From the NCBI GenBank assembly GCA_944470555.2, contig OX104127.1:67975646-68039645 (forward strand): 64,000 nt of DNA. Reading direction: 5' to 3'. Position 1 is the first letter of the stretch. Each line of letters begins with the position of its first letter. The notes beneath the pieces were generated by a model. It searched no databases, was not told the DNA's origin, and saw only the letters and a program-made list of their open reading frames with translations. Below, piece by piece: positions 43,432-55,700 of the stretch. This DNA is from Heterobilharzia americana. Taxonomy: Eukaryota; Platyhelminthes; Trematoda; Strigeidida; Schistosomatidae. The translations under genes were made by a program, and so were the position numbers.

Positions 43432-43895
43432 TGTTATTATTATTATTAGTCCCTTGGGTTCCTAGTGGAACATAGGGCTTCAGTAGCACGTCTCCATTTC
43501 ATCCTGTTCTCTGAGATCTTTTGAACCTGGTTCCACGACAGCCCAGAAGCTTTCATTTCCTCCTCGCATGACCTCCTCCATGTCACCCTCGGACGTCCAA
43601 CTCGTCGCTTCCCATGGGGATTCCACTCGTCTCTTTTGCAATCTGGGCTGCCTTGTTGGGTTCAAACATCGTACGGACATTCCATGTCCCCACGTTTACT
43701 TTCGTTTTCATCGAGAGAAGACACATCGGCCAATTGGCTTACAGAAGGCTTTCACCAACTGGCGTCATTTCGCCTCTCCGATTGCAGCGAGGAATAATTT
43801 TGTTTGTGCTTTGAAGTCTCTTTAGAGGTTAGATTTCTTTTACGGGGTAGAATTGCTAGCTAAACTAGTAAACTAGTTAACCAGGCGAGGTTCTC
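43432..43895 (-). mobile_element. family B internally deleted derivative, 464 bp
   Basis: It has both ends of family B: the AATAATAATAAT tail with the CCACTAGGAACCC terminus at the left, and the 5' leader (GCCAATTGGCTTACAG, CGTCAT.TCGCCTCTCCG) at the right. The interior is missing: the 3' part stops at about 43630, where it joins the 5' part across CTCG, which both sides share. A 9-bp duplication AATAAAAAT flanks it (43423-43431 and 43896-43904). No coding capacity remains. Confidence 0.85.
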
Positions 43896-43904
43896 AATAA
43901 AAAT

Positions 43905-44380
43905 ACTCAAGACTATTTCACAATTTAACCAATAGATTAAGTCTTGTAAACTCGAATAACCTTAACACGTCAAACTGTATACATGTAATATCAGAAAATA
44001 TTTATCTTCATTATCCCAAGAATTTATAGATATATTCTATGACAACAATTCAATATACACACATTTATATGAATCCTTCCTTTATCTTTAATAAAGGAAA
44101 TAATAAAGAGAAATCAGAGAAAGAAAATAATACCATCAATCTACTCTGTCTCATCATATTTACACTGCTATAAACATAATTCCTATCATCTAAAGGCTAA
44201 AATGGGCGCCTAATAAATAAAGAATTTAACTCTTAACATTCAAAAATGTCTATAATTTATGCAAATATACACCTTTTTTTTCTTTAAAAATTGTAATAAT
44301 GATGAAAGCGCTTATAGTTGAATCAATGGAAGATGGGTAAAAGAGCATAGAAAAATTAAAAATTTACAAAATTTTAAACT
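43905..44380. other. AT-rich stretch downstream of the DBF4-like gene
   Basis: Very AT-rich, with no ORF and no recognised repeat. It probably includes the 3' flank of the DBF4-like gene. Confidence 0.4.
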
Positions 44381-44383
44381 CTT

Positions 44384-44389
44384 TTTATT
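44384..44389 (-). terminator. likely polyadenylation signal of the DBF4-like gene
   Basis: AATAAA on the - strand, only 12 bases past the stop codon, in an A-rich run. It would give an unusually short 3' UTR, so a later signal is possible. Confidence 0.4.
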
Positions 44390-44401
44390 ATTATTTTTTC
44401 T

Positions 44402-44663
44402 TTACAAGAGATAAAGGAAAGCGGTTTCTTCTTCATCTAACCCAAACAATCGTCCATCATTATCAAAACCAGTTTTTGATATTTCACATACATCGATTAA
44501 ATCATGATTACTGAATATCTCTGAACCATCATCTTCTATAAACTGATTCATTATTGGTGTAGATGGTTGAGAAAAGTTCAGTACAGGAGGATCATTCATT
44601 GCTTGAAAAGGATTTTCATCAACAACTACTAGAGAATCTGGTTGTTCTGAGACAATGATAGAT
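44402..44663 (-). CDS. DBF4: DBF4-like terminal exon
   Basis: The acceptor is TATATTTCAG before 44663 and the stop TAA is at 44404-44402. It encodes a serine- and acid-rich tail (SIIVSEQPDSLVVVDENPF, then LFGLDEEETAFLYLL) with no domain I recognise. It takes two bases from the previous exon, which agrees in phase. Assignment to DBF4 rests on phase and order. Confidence 0.75.
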
Positions 44664-46383
44664 CTGAAATATATACAATATAACAAATCAATTGTATATG
44701 TTAGATCTCGTGTTGACAGACAAATATTAAACATATGATTATTTAAAAACTTATAGCAAGCAATTCATGTATAATAATTTTTACACCAGGTTTTTTTTCC
44801 ATTTATAAGACCATATCTATGCCTTAAACAATTTCCTAGTGTTTTCATCTTCATGTTGTGCTTGTAAAAGCCTTCTGTTATCTGCTAAAGCTTAAATACA
44901 AGCCACTCAAAAATAATATTTTATTGCTGTTTAACAAGAGGATTGATAAACCAACATCGAAACTGGTATACAAGTTCATTAGTACAAGTTGCCACAACCT
45001 ACACTAACATGCAAACAATCGATAACTTATACCAATATGACCATTCTGCATCGACCGTTGGTTTGATGCCCACGAACACAAAGTGAGACAGTGTCTCTCT
45101 TTATGTTTATTTAGTGCAGGCCAAAAACAATTGATTTTTCTTATTTGTCCTTTGGGTTCCTAGTGGAACATAGGGCTTCACTAGCACGTCACCATTTCAC
45201 TCTCTTCTCTGCAGTCTTTTCAACCTAGCTCCACGACTGTCCAGAAGCTGTCGTTTCCTCCTCACACCATCTCCTCCATGTCACCCTTGGCTCGGACCCC
45301 CAACTCGTCGTTTCCCCCTTGGATCCCACTCGAGGGTCTGGTCTGGCACGTGATGTCCCCGAACGGTCTTCTCACTGTATGTCCAGTCGAATCCATCTCT
45401 ACTTTCCTCTGCATATTTGTTGGGCGATGGGTTGTTGGTTGGTTCGTTGCCAGCCAGCCAGTCAGTCAGAGTGAGTTCCTTGTTGTTTATTCTTTCTGGC
45501 CATCAGATCTTCAGTGTCAGTATCAGTATCGAGTGATTCTAGGTGTAGGCGTAGACAGCTGTTGATGATGCATGTCTGTAGTTTGTTGGAAATGCTTTTC
45601 GTAAGGCACGGTCAAGTTTCTGAAGCATCAGATGGAAGCACTGAATTACTTGACTGACATTAGTGTTGAAAATGCGGATGTTGTTCACGCTTTATGCTGA
45701 GTGCAGTTCAGTGAGTTGCACTGCAGATCTCCACACTGATTCCAGATGAATGAAGGAAGGGGGTGTGTTGCTTGCTGTCCTTCTGATCGTATGTGCTTTG
45801 ACATCCTGATGTTGATGTGTGGCTGTGCCACCTGTGGTTGGAACGATGCTGCGTCGTGTTTGGGCAGGTGGTGAAAGAGACAACTTCCTTTAAATTTCTC
45901 CAGTTGATGATGATTGGTGCTTACTGTTTGTTGAGACAAAATCACACGAGACGGTCAGTGTTATCGGTTCTTTGGTGTAGGATACCTTAAATACCTACAA
46001 GACGCGTTTCAGACTGACCCAGTTTTCCTACTTAAGGGTTGAAGTTGACCACGACCATGATTATCTGAATATGTAGTAAAATTGGTAGCTTATGGTAAAA
46101 CTAATTTCTGGCATTGTCTGAACTGCAACCGATTGGAATTCATATGACGAGTGCAACAATCCTTTCTACTCATTATACATATATTGAATCACACATTCCA
46201 CAGACATATCGACTGATACCCAGCCAATAAGTGCACTTTCTGCTCTACATTAGTGTTTACATGAGAGCTAGTCGTTGAATCTCTGAACATTTGGAAGGTG
46301 AATTTCATAGATTCACTAAATCAGTCGAGTGAAGTTATGTGAATAACCATATTCAGATAATGTATGTATGTCTTAGAAGCACA

Positions 46384-46421
<38 letters not shown>

Positions 46422-49400
46422 TTACGGATTTTCGGAGAGGAAGGTCTGCTGTTCAACTTGCCAGGACTCGGACGTTGAAAGCTCTAATATGAATTCTGCA
46501 GTGGGGTTTTAAGAGACTAGGAATGATACTGCACTGACGGTAATCTTTAGAAATGGTCGCAAAGGGATACGTCGGCTAAATTTTACAAAGCTTAATATTG
46601 ATGTCAATAAATAAAAACAAGAAGCTAGACAAAGGTGATGAAAGTAGGTGGTTAGTTGGGTTTCGCGTGCTGCCAGAAACGGGTGGGATGTTGCTAAGTC
46701 CCCGCTACCTACGCTACAAAAGCTGTTTCTGTAACTTGTTAATAGAGCTCAAAGGAAATCTGCTTGGAGCCCGTCGTAAACAACCTTTTTAAGAGTTTTG
46801 GATTGAGATTTGTTTGAGCTACAACCAGCAACGGGATACCGCAGGACAGGGAGGAGTGTTATTTTTAGGACCAACTTTTTCGGACTTCTCTTTACAATGG
46901 AAATGCAGCATCAGCATGGACTGCTAGTCACGAATGGGGAACACCCTACAGCTGTCAAACATCGTCCAGCCAGCAGTACAACTTCCTTGGACTCTCGCCA
47001 CCATAGCGCAAGCTACTAACGCAAAGGCGGTTGCTCCTTTTAACATAAGGGTAAAACTTTGGCACTGGTAAAATGTAATTCCAGTTGATGTAACCTACAC
47101 AGAAACAGTATTACTCTTACTATCTGGATATGACTATAGACAACAAAATGAGTCTAAAAAGTAATCCAGTAAACAATACTGTTTCTTTTTGTGATACAAC
47201 TAATAAATCAACTGGGACGGGTAACTTTCTTACAACTATTAAACAGATAGGTATGGATGAATCTAAAGAAACAATAGTTCCAGTTAGTGTATCTCTCTGA
47301 GTCATTATGGCATGCAATTAATAGCTACTGGTTTGATACTGTCCAATCATACGCAAACGATTCAGAGTCAACAGTTATTGATAGTTATATGGTGCATTTG
47401 TATTCATTGTTGAGTTGAGCCTGATGGTCCTTGGGCCAGGTAACATCTTAAATTCGTGTTCTCAATGAAAAGATGACTATCCGAGCAGAGTAGCATTATA
47501 GCAGCAAGCGACCACTATCATCGGTCATGTCGGTTGGGAAAACGAAAACATAAGTGCTTTCCAATAAGGTTTCCGTTTCCCAACCCGTCCATTGTAATCG
47601 TCCGTTAAATCTGAAAACCTCGTTGCGAAACGCAACAGTTTATACAGTAAGTATGTATGCGCTATTTCACGGACTAACTTTTTTTCATACATACACCATC
47701 AATGGAGATGCTGGATACCAGCAAGAAATACCCTACTGCGGTTCCCCTTACACATTTAAGATTTACTGTATTTGATTCCATTCCAATCTGACTAGACTCT
47801 GTGGTATAGTAGAAATCTTCAGGAACTAAATTTGTCACAATGAAATAGTAATCACCACGGTTATGAATAGATATATAAAATGTTGAACTCACTCAGTGAT
47901 ATCATCAAATGTTGGCACTTCAACAGGAGAAATATTCTCCTTTTCTGATGCATTATGTTTTGAAATATTTAACATATAATTAACTTGGTTTCGAGAAGAA
48001 TCACAGGGACTAATTGCAATAGGGTTTAGATAAGCTGAACACTGTGGAGCGCAGGATGTATTTGCTTCTAAAAACTCCTTTAATGTGGGCAGCTTGTTGA
48101 GTACATCATCCAGTAGACGATAATTTTCAGAATTATTGGCAAATTGCTGATGATCTGTACAATGAAGGTGCTACAACAAAACACAATGATCACATGATTC
48201 GATACATTGAAAATTATCGCTGCTTGCAACTGATATCCTAAAAATTCATTTCATTCTGATCACACACACCAAAAGTGACGCAATTCAGTGTGCTAAAGGA
48301 AATACTTGCAGTCCACAGAAGAGTTTCTAGTTTCGTGAATTTAAGCTTTCATCACAAAGCGTCTGGTTAGCAAACACCTATACATAGAAACTGCTTTTAT
48401 TATTACCAGTTATAAGGCTGATATTGCCTTCGATCTCCTTCTTTTAAGCAAGAGATACCAGAAAATTACTGATCCAAGTGATTGACAGTCAAGTTAGCTT
48501 AAACCAACCAATCAACATAAGACCAAGGGTTATTGAGTAACGGTTCAAGTCCCCACATCTCATATCAGAACAACGAGTAACAAAGTAGTAAGATGAAAGA
48601 CGAAGAAAGCGAGGAAAATCGGTCAAAAGCAGTAGAATGCAGCAGAAGAGAGGAAAGGGGAATGCGAACAGGTTGAATTCAGCATAGCCAGTAAGATGAA
48701 GATATAGTGTGAATACATCTGTGCCACTGAAATCGATTCTCAGTCATACCATCTAGAGTCCACAACAACTGGTTTCCGCTGTCACATAGACCTCAACTGG
48801 CTGGTTCGCACCTTCCAACATGGTGGGTCAGTGGTCAACCAAACCTCTACAAGGATACAAAAGGCTCTATTGATTTTCGACAAATTACACCATGTATGGC
48901 ACCACCGCAGTATCCGACTGCGCTCCAGTTAGCTCTATTCTACTGTACAGCTGTGAAATATGGCCATTAAAGATAGAGGACATGAAACTTCAGGTGTTTG
49001 ACCACCGTTGCCTCCGTGGCATACGTCGTGTGCCGTGGTGACACCACGTGAGTAACGCAGAAGTCAAGTGTAAAGTTCTAAGGTGGATTTTAACCATCTT
49101 CTAGTTTAACGGTATTTAAGTCTCTTCCAAACTTATTTCTACCTCAATTAACAATTTGCATTAGCGTAAGCAGAGATTAGGGATAACCTAAACCACCTCA
49201 GGTAATAAAGGTTGACAACCTAATTCATTCATTTAATTAGTTTGTTGAGTGCTCTGTGCTAATCTCAAAGTAATTCAACCACACATTAAAGCTTTTGTTA
49301 ATCTTCCGTTTTTCAATTTTTTTTTAAATGTTCAACATAACGTCCTATAAATACAAAAGCAGAGAGAGAGAGAGAGAGTATTGTTCATCAGCTTTCAATC

Positions 49401-49649
49401 CGATAAATGTATAAACTTGTATAATACTACTAAAAGTTAAGTCATTGGGTCATATTTATCTACATGATTATTATTACTGTTATATGAGTAAACGATTTTT
49501 GTGAGATCGATAACCCAACCATACACTGAATGACGAACAAAATTTCTGTAATATGCATAAGCAAAGACACGTAAACATATCAACTTGTAAGTAAGAGACA
49601 AACAGAAAGAATGACAAATTTAGACAGTCGGATGTACACCAAACCCACA

Positions 49650-49700
<51 letters not shown>

Positions 49701-52700
49701 ATGACAGTACATCAACTCGAATTGTCACCTTTTATTCATGTTTTTGTAACGAGAGATACTTTAAAAATATATATATTGACGACATCAATCAAAATAGACA
49801 GAAAAAAAGAATCATCATAGAATGTTCAATCGTGAGAAAGACAAACAGAATAAAGGTAGAACCTTGCATACAGATGTATTGACTCAAGTTGCTAAACTTC
49901 ACAGGAGTACATAAAGAACAGGTGGATAAAATAAGAGTGATATTAAGGTATACAAAGTTGCGTGAAAGAATAAGCAATCTGAAGATAACGGTTAATACAA
50001 ATACCTAAACTCTAGATGTCAAAAAGTGAATACATCTGCGCCATTGTCACTGATTTTCTGTCGTGTCATCAACAGTCTTCAAGTACTAATCCCTTTTGTC
50101 TCAGAGACCCAAACTACGCAGTCTATATCTCACCACACGGTTCAGACCAACAGTCAGAAACTTCGTAGACTGGTACCACATCTTAGTCTTGTCACCCTGA
50201 ACCCTATTTCAACTTAATCCAACTTTCTCTAAAATGGCACGTCAAGATAGACGGTGGTTCGGAACGCCCATTTCATATCCAAGGTATCTCAATTGACTAA
50301 GGTTCACAAATTTCGTTAATCGACTTGTCTGTCTTGCCTTCGCCTGACCTCAACATTGCTCACATGGTGATTTCACCAAACCATCCATCCAAATCAACAT
50401 GGGACCAGGCATTAGTGAGTAACGATCCGTGTTGCCATACGTCATATCAGTACATCAAGCAAAAAGGCAGTGAAGTCCAAGATGAAGATAATAAAATTCA
50501 GTCAGAAGAAATATAAAGTAAGAAAAGTGCGAAAGGATAAAATGAGAGAATGGTGACATTCAATATAGCGTTAAGATGAGGATAATGTGTGTATACATCT
50601 GCACCACTGACTTCGGTTCTGAGCCATTTCACCTAGTCTCCAACCTCTGGTTCCTCTTGTACCACGGACCCCAACCACCTAGTCTGCATCGCCCCACATG
50701 ACTCAAACCAACAGTCAGAGACTTTATGCATTGGTGCCGTGTTTTAGTCTGGCCACATCGGGCTGTTTATTAGCCTGGACCCACCTCAGCCAACATTGTA
50801 TGACGAGGCAATCGGCGACTAGGCATACGTAACAAGTGTCCCAACCATCTCAGTCGATGAAGGTTCATAACCTCGTCAACTGATTTACCTCTACTCCCTA
50901 AAACTCTACACCTGACTTCTGCATTACTCACGTCGTGACACCACGGAATACGGGTCTATACTACGAAGGCAACGGTGGTCAAACACCTGAAGCCTTCTCA
51001 TGTCTTCCACCTTCAGTGGTCATGTTTCACAGCCATACAGTAGAACAGACTGGACTGCTGTGCAGTACACGCGATCCTTAACAAACAGTCAGACATCACA
51101 GCGGCGCCACAGGTGGCGCAAGTTGGCGAAAGTCAACCGAGTCTTTTGTATCCGTGGAGAGATTTCATCGGCCACTGAGCCAGCAGGGTTGATCCTACTT
51201 TCCAGGTAAGTGAAGTGGTTGACACTCTCAATCATTACACTCTCTATTGTTAGCCGAGGCACTGTTGAAGACCAATTCTGGAGCAAAAATTTGCATTTCG
51301 GTGGTGAGAAACGCATCCCAAACATTCTCAAATTGCCACTCAAAGTGTCCAGGAGACTCTGCACCTTATCAGTGTCTTTACCAAACACCAAACACGGGCA
51401 GTGCTACGAAAACACCTACTGCTGAAAAACTGTAACTGTTTCATGTCTCTTACTTTTAACGGTCATGTCTCACAGCCTTACAACAGAACAGTATACTCCA
51501 CTTTTGACAGATAGCCGAATATTTCGCCGACGCCAGAGGTGACGCAAGATAGTAAATGACAAACGGGCCTTGTGTATCCCAGCTGAGACTTCATCAGTAT
51601 TCAGCCCGTTCGGGCTAATGCAACTCCCCTAGTAAGTAAAATGGTCGACACGTGCCACTATTTCACTTCTTATCATTAAGCTGGGAGTGGTTGCAGACCA
51701 GTCCTGTACCATCCTCTTACACTTGACGGGCGCCAGTGGAACGCATGTCAAACATACACAAATTTCTGTTCAACGCGTTCAGAAAACTCTGCATTTCGTA
51801 AGCGTCTTCACCCAGTAGAACAATACTGTCTGCAAACTCCAAGTCAACCAGAAGACCTCCAGGGAGTAGGTTAGTCCTTGTGAAGTCCGACGCATTATCA
51901 GGACGTCTATGACGAAGTTAAAATAGGAACGGTGACAGCTGACATCACTGTCAGACACCACTAATTGTTGTCAACTTACTTGACAGCTCCATTTATAAGC
52001 CCTGATACGGCTGCGTTATCCACTAGGTCACATGTATGAACAAATCGTAATGTCTGTTATATGAGGGGTGGCTATCATGCCTTAGTGGCTTTGTGTATAA
52101 TGCACTGGAGTTAGAAGCGATGGGTATGAGGTTCGAGTCTCAGTGGGAACACCACTCACTGGAGTACAGGTACACCCGACTGACAAATCCCAGAAGCGAA
52201 GAAACGCGCGTACGGAATTCATCTACCAGCCACAACTAAGTAGATTATAGACTGGTCTTAAGTTGCAAAAATGACACTTCTGATGAAATGTTTTTCGAGC
52301 AGAAGCGTGTTTTGCAATTTCAGAGTGTTTTGCTCAAAGTTACACGGATGTGCGAGACAATTGGGATCTAAAAACTGTCGATAACTAAATGTTTGTCAAC
52401 TATGTGTACTTTTTGATTTTTTTTCCTACCTTGTTGTGGACGAGTTAATCAGTGCAACGTTGTTTGCCGTTATCTCTGAAGTCCCTATTCTTTTGAAAAG
52501 ACATCTAACTAATTCGAGTACACAGATAGTACCGCCCAGTTAAGCAGCCATGAAAGCAACACACAGTCTCCTAAACAACTTCAAAGGAATACGTTTTTTA
52601 CACTTTAAACAAAAGATGATGCTACACCAGTTGTCTACTTTAAAAAACAAAAAGAGAAAAGATAACTGAGTTAGTTAGCAAGCTGTGGCAATATCTGTAA

Positions 52701-55700
52701 GTTACTGGTTCACGACATTTTATCATAGACTAAAACATGGAATGAGTCTGCGACTGTTGATTTATGTCGTTTAGGAAAGCGTACACTTCTTGACTGGGGT
52801 CCATGTGACAACCACAAACTTGTGACTAGAGACTATGGGTAAAATTACTTGGAATCGACTTTGGCGGCACCCGTACATTCGCATATTACCTTCATCTCAT
52901 TCGACATACTGAATTTCAGTATTGTCTTATCTCTCCTTTTTCTCGTTTAACAGCTTTCCATTACTTTATGTCACTTTCTTCTCTATTTTTTCCACTATTG
53001 CTTGATGGTCTGATATGATCATGTGGCAATATTAATCGTTGCACAATAGTTCCATGCCCCAATTTGATATACACTGGTTGCCCTCCGACTATTTGACATT
53101 GAAAACAGTGCATTATCAGGTGCAGTTATCGCGTATTTTGAACTTACTGTTCAATCATATTCGGTAAGAGTAAGTTCCAGCAAAAAGAATCGTTCATTTG
53201 ATTGTAACCCTTATCCTGGAATTAAACACGAAGCATGACCCTGAAAGCATTCGTGATCAGTAATTTATTTGTTTGTGTCTGTAGTAGTAGGGTACTTTTT
53301 AGCTTTTATTATGAGTTTGTAAAAAAAAACCATCTGTCATTAGTCTGTCAGTCAACTAAGTGTGCGTGTCAGCCTATCAACCATTCAGTCATACAATTTT
53401 TTTAACAGTTCACTTCATTTTACACTAAAACAAGTTTTAATGTGTGATTCATTTTTATTTGCAAAGCCATAGATTCAAGTCACAACGACACACAACCGGA
53501 GTGACTCTAAAGGCCACCCTAGCAGCGATAAAAATAACTAATCAGGTCTCTTCACTTCAGCTGGAAATGCAAGTTTTCATCAAATAAAAAAGTCTAATTA
53601 GTTATTTCAATCACCGTCAACGGGAGAAACTTAAAGGAAGTAACCTCCTTCACTTATCTAGGAAGCACTGTTTCAACTACAGGCGGGACGGACGAGGACG
53701 TCAAAGTCAGAATCGGAAAGACTGCAAGACAGGCCTTCATTAGCCTGAAACCAGTGTGGAGATCTTCTGCACTCAGCGTGCGGAACAAGATACGGATTTT
53801 CAACACCAACGTCAAGTCAGTGCTCTTGTATGGTTCAGAGACTTGGCGCGTCACGAAAGGTATTTCCAATAAACTACAGACATTCATCAACAACTGCTTA
53901 CGCTCGCTACTGGAGATCAGATGGATTGACAGAAAGAATAAGCAACAAGGAGCTCTGGGAACGAACCAACCAAGAACCTATCAAGCAACAAATATGCAGG
54001 AAGAAGTGGAGGTGGATTGGCCATGCACTGAGAAGGCCGATTGAGGACATCACGCGTCAGGCCAGGTCGTCGAGTGGAATCCCCATGGGAAGCGACGAGT
54101 TGGGTGTCCGAGGGTGACATGGAGGAGGTCGTGCGAGGAGGAAATGAGAGCTTGTGGGCTGTCGTGGGACCAGGTTCAAAAGATCTCAGAGAACAGAGGT
54201 CACTGGAGGCGTGCTACTGAAGCCCTATGTTCCACTAGGAACCCAAGAGACTAATAATAATTAGTTATTTCATTTGTTGCTAGGGTAGCCTGCAAAGTCA
54301 CTCAAAAACCAACTTTACAAGGTGACTCATTGTTCATGAGATGTTTAGTCAGCTTAACTGCACAACTAATTGATGAGTAAATCACCTGTGTCTATGCGCA
54401 CACAGTATGAATAATTCCACACCCCAATCTATAAGTCTTGCATAAATGTATGAATCACAATCGACAGTTTATAGGCATTTGCTGATTTGAGAAGGTAGTT
54501 TTATTCATGGATTGACCTTGAAAAACAACTAACCGAAGAATCATTGAAAACCTGAATACAACTAATAGCTGTTTCATCTTAGTTTGCAACCTTTCAATAG
54601 TATGCACCAACGATCCAATCTCAAGTTTTCACTGATGATTCGCTGTTTTTTTAATGGGATAAAAATATCACTTTTAACCCGAGAAACCTTGACAAACTAT
54701 CAATCGAATGAGTATCTAATCTTCACCTATTGACAAGCTTCGAAATGTCCTCCTGAGAAGTCATAACCTACTGAGGTTAAGACCAAGTCGAAAATGAAGC
54801 GGGTGCCCACAACAATAACACTGAACGATGATCGCACTATAACGTAAATTGACAGAAGTAGGAATAATGGGTCAACGGATGGCAAACAAGTGACTGAATG
54901 GTAGTAACATGCTCGGTGTGAAACTTGACAGTTTAGGGCTGCTGAAGAGTCCAATTCTACGGTGAAACAATTATCCGGTGCCCCAGGTTTTCAGTAGTTC
55001 TTCAAATAATGTTACCTCGTGATCAAAACTACCTTCAAATGAGTTTCTTGGTCACTCTTAGAGGTTATAACACAGACATCGAATTTATTTGTTACTATAA
55101 AATGCACACAAAGAGAACAGAGCATGTCTTCACTAGACCACTGGCTAATAAAATTAAAAACCACACTTATAAATCAGAACCAACCTCAAATAAACTCTTG
55201 AAATTCATAGAACAGCACTCACAGTAACCAGACGGTTCATCATCTACGGCAGCAGCAGTAGAATTCGCCTTAGGATTGCTGTCAAGCACAAAAAAGTCAT
55301 AGAAAAACTAGTGAAACTAGTAAAACAGAAATTAAGTAAGAACGATTACTTAGAGTATGGTGATCAGACTATAATTTGGTCTGTCCTTACGGTTAAGGAA
55401 GGACAGAAGTGACATACTATGTCCCATCTGTTTCTCTGAAGTCACTTACGAGAAGTTCAACCGCAACGGCTTGTCCTGGTATATGTTCGTTTACAGACGT
55501 GTTAGGTTGACAAGATATGCTGCAATCATTCATGTGAGACGATACATGGATGGATCTTGTTTTCATCAGCTTTACGGCTGATACTTTGGAAATAAAGCTC
55601 AATCATTTACCTTTGAATTATGATGTAATGTAAACCTACTCATGGGAGATACATTGTAGAATAGGTTTTTTGAATGGTTTTTTTAAACCAACCAGTGTGT

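Noticed and set aside
46386..46419. TA repeat as a regulatory site
   Set aside because: Plain microsatellite; nothing around it suggests a function.
55009..55227. + strand ORF of 72 codons
   Set aside because: It overlaps the - strand zinc-finger exon of the DBF4-like gene, which has matching splice phases and homology; the + frame has no known motif.
55418..55500. + strand CPICFSEV, resembling the start of a RING finger
   Set aside because: No further cysteine/histidine pairs follow at RING spacing, and stops lie on either side.
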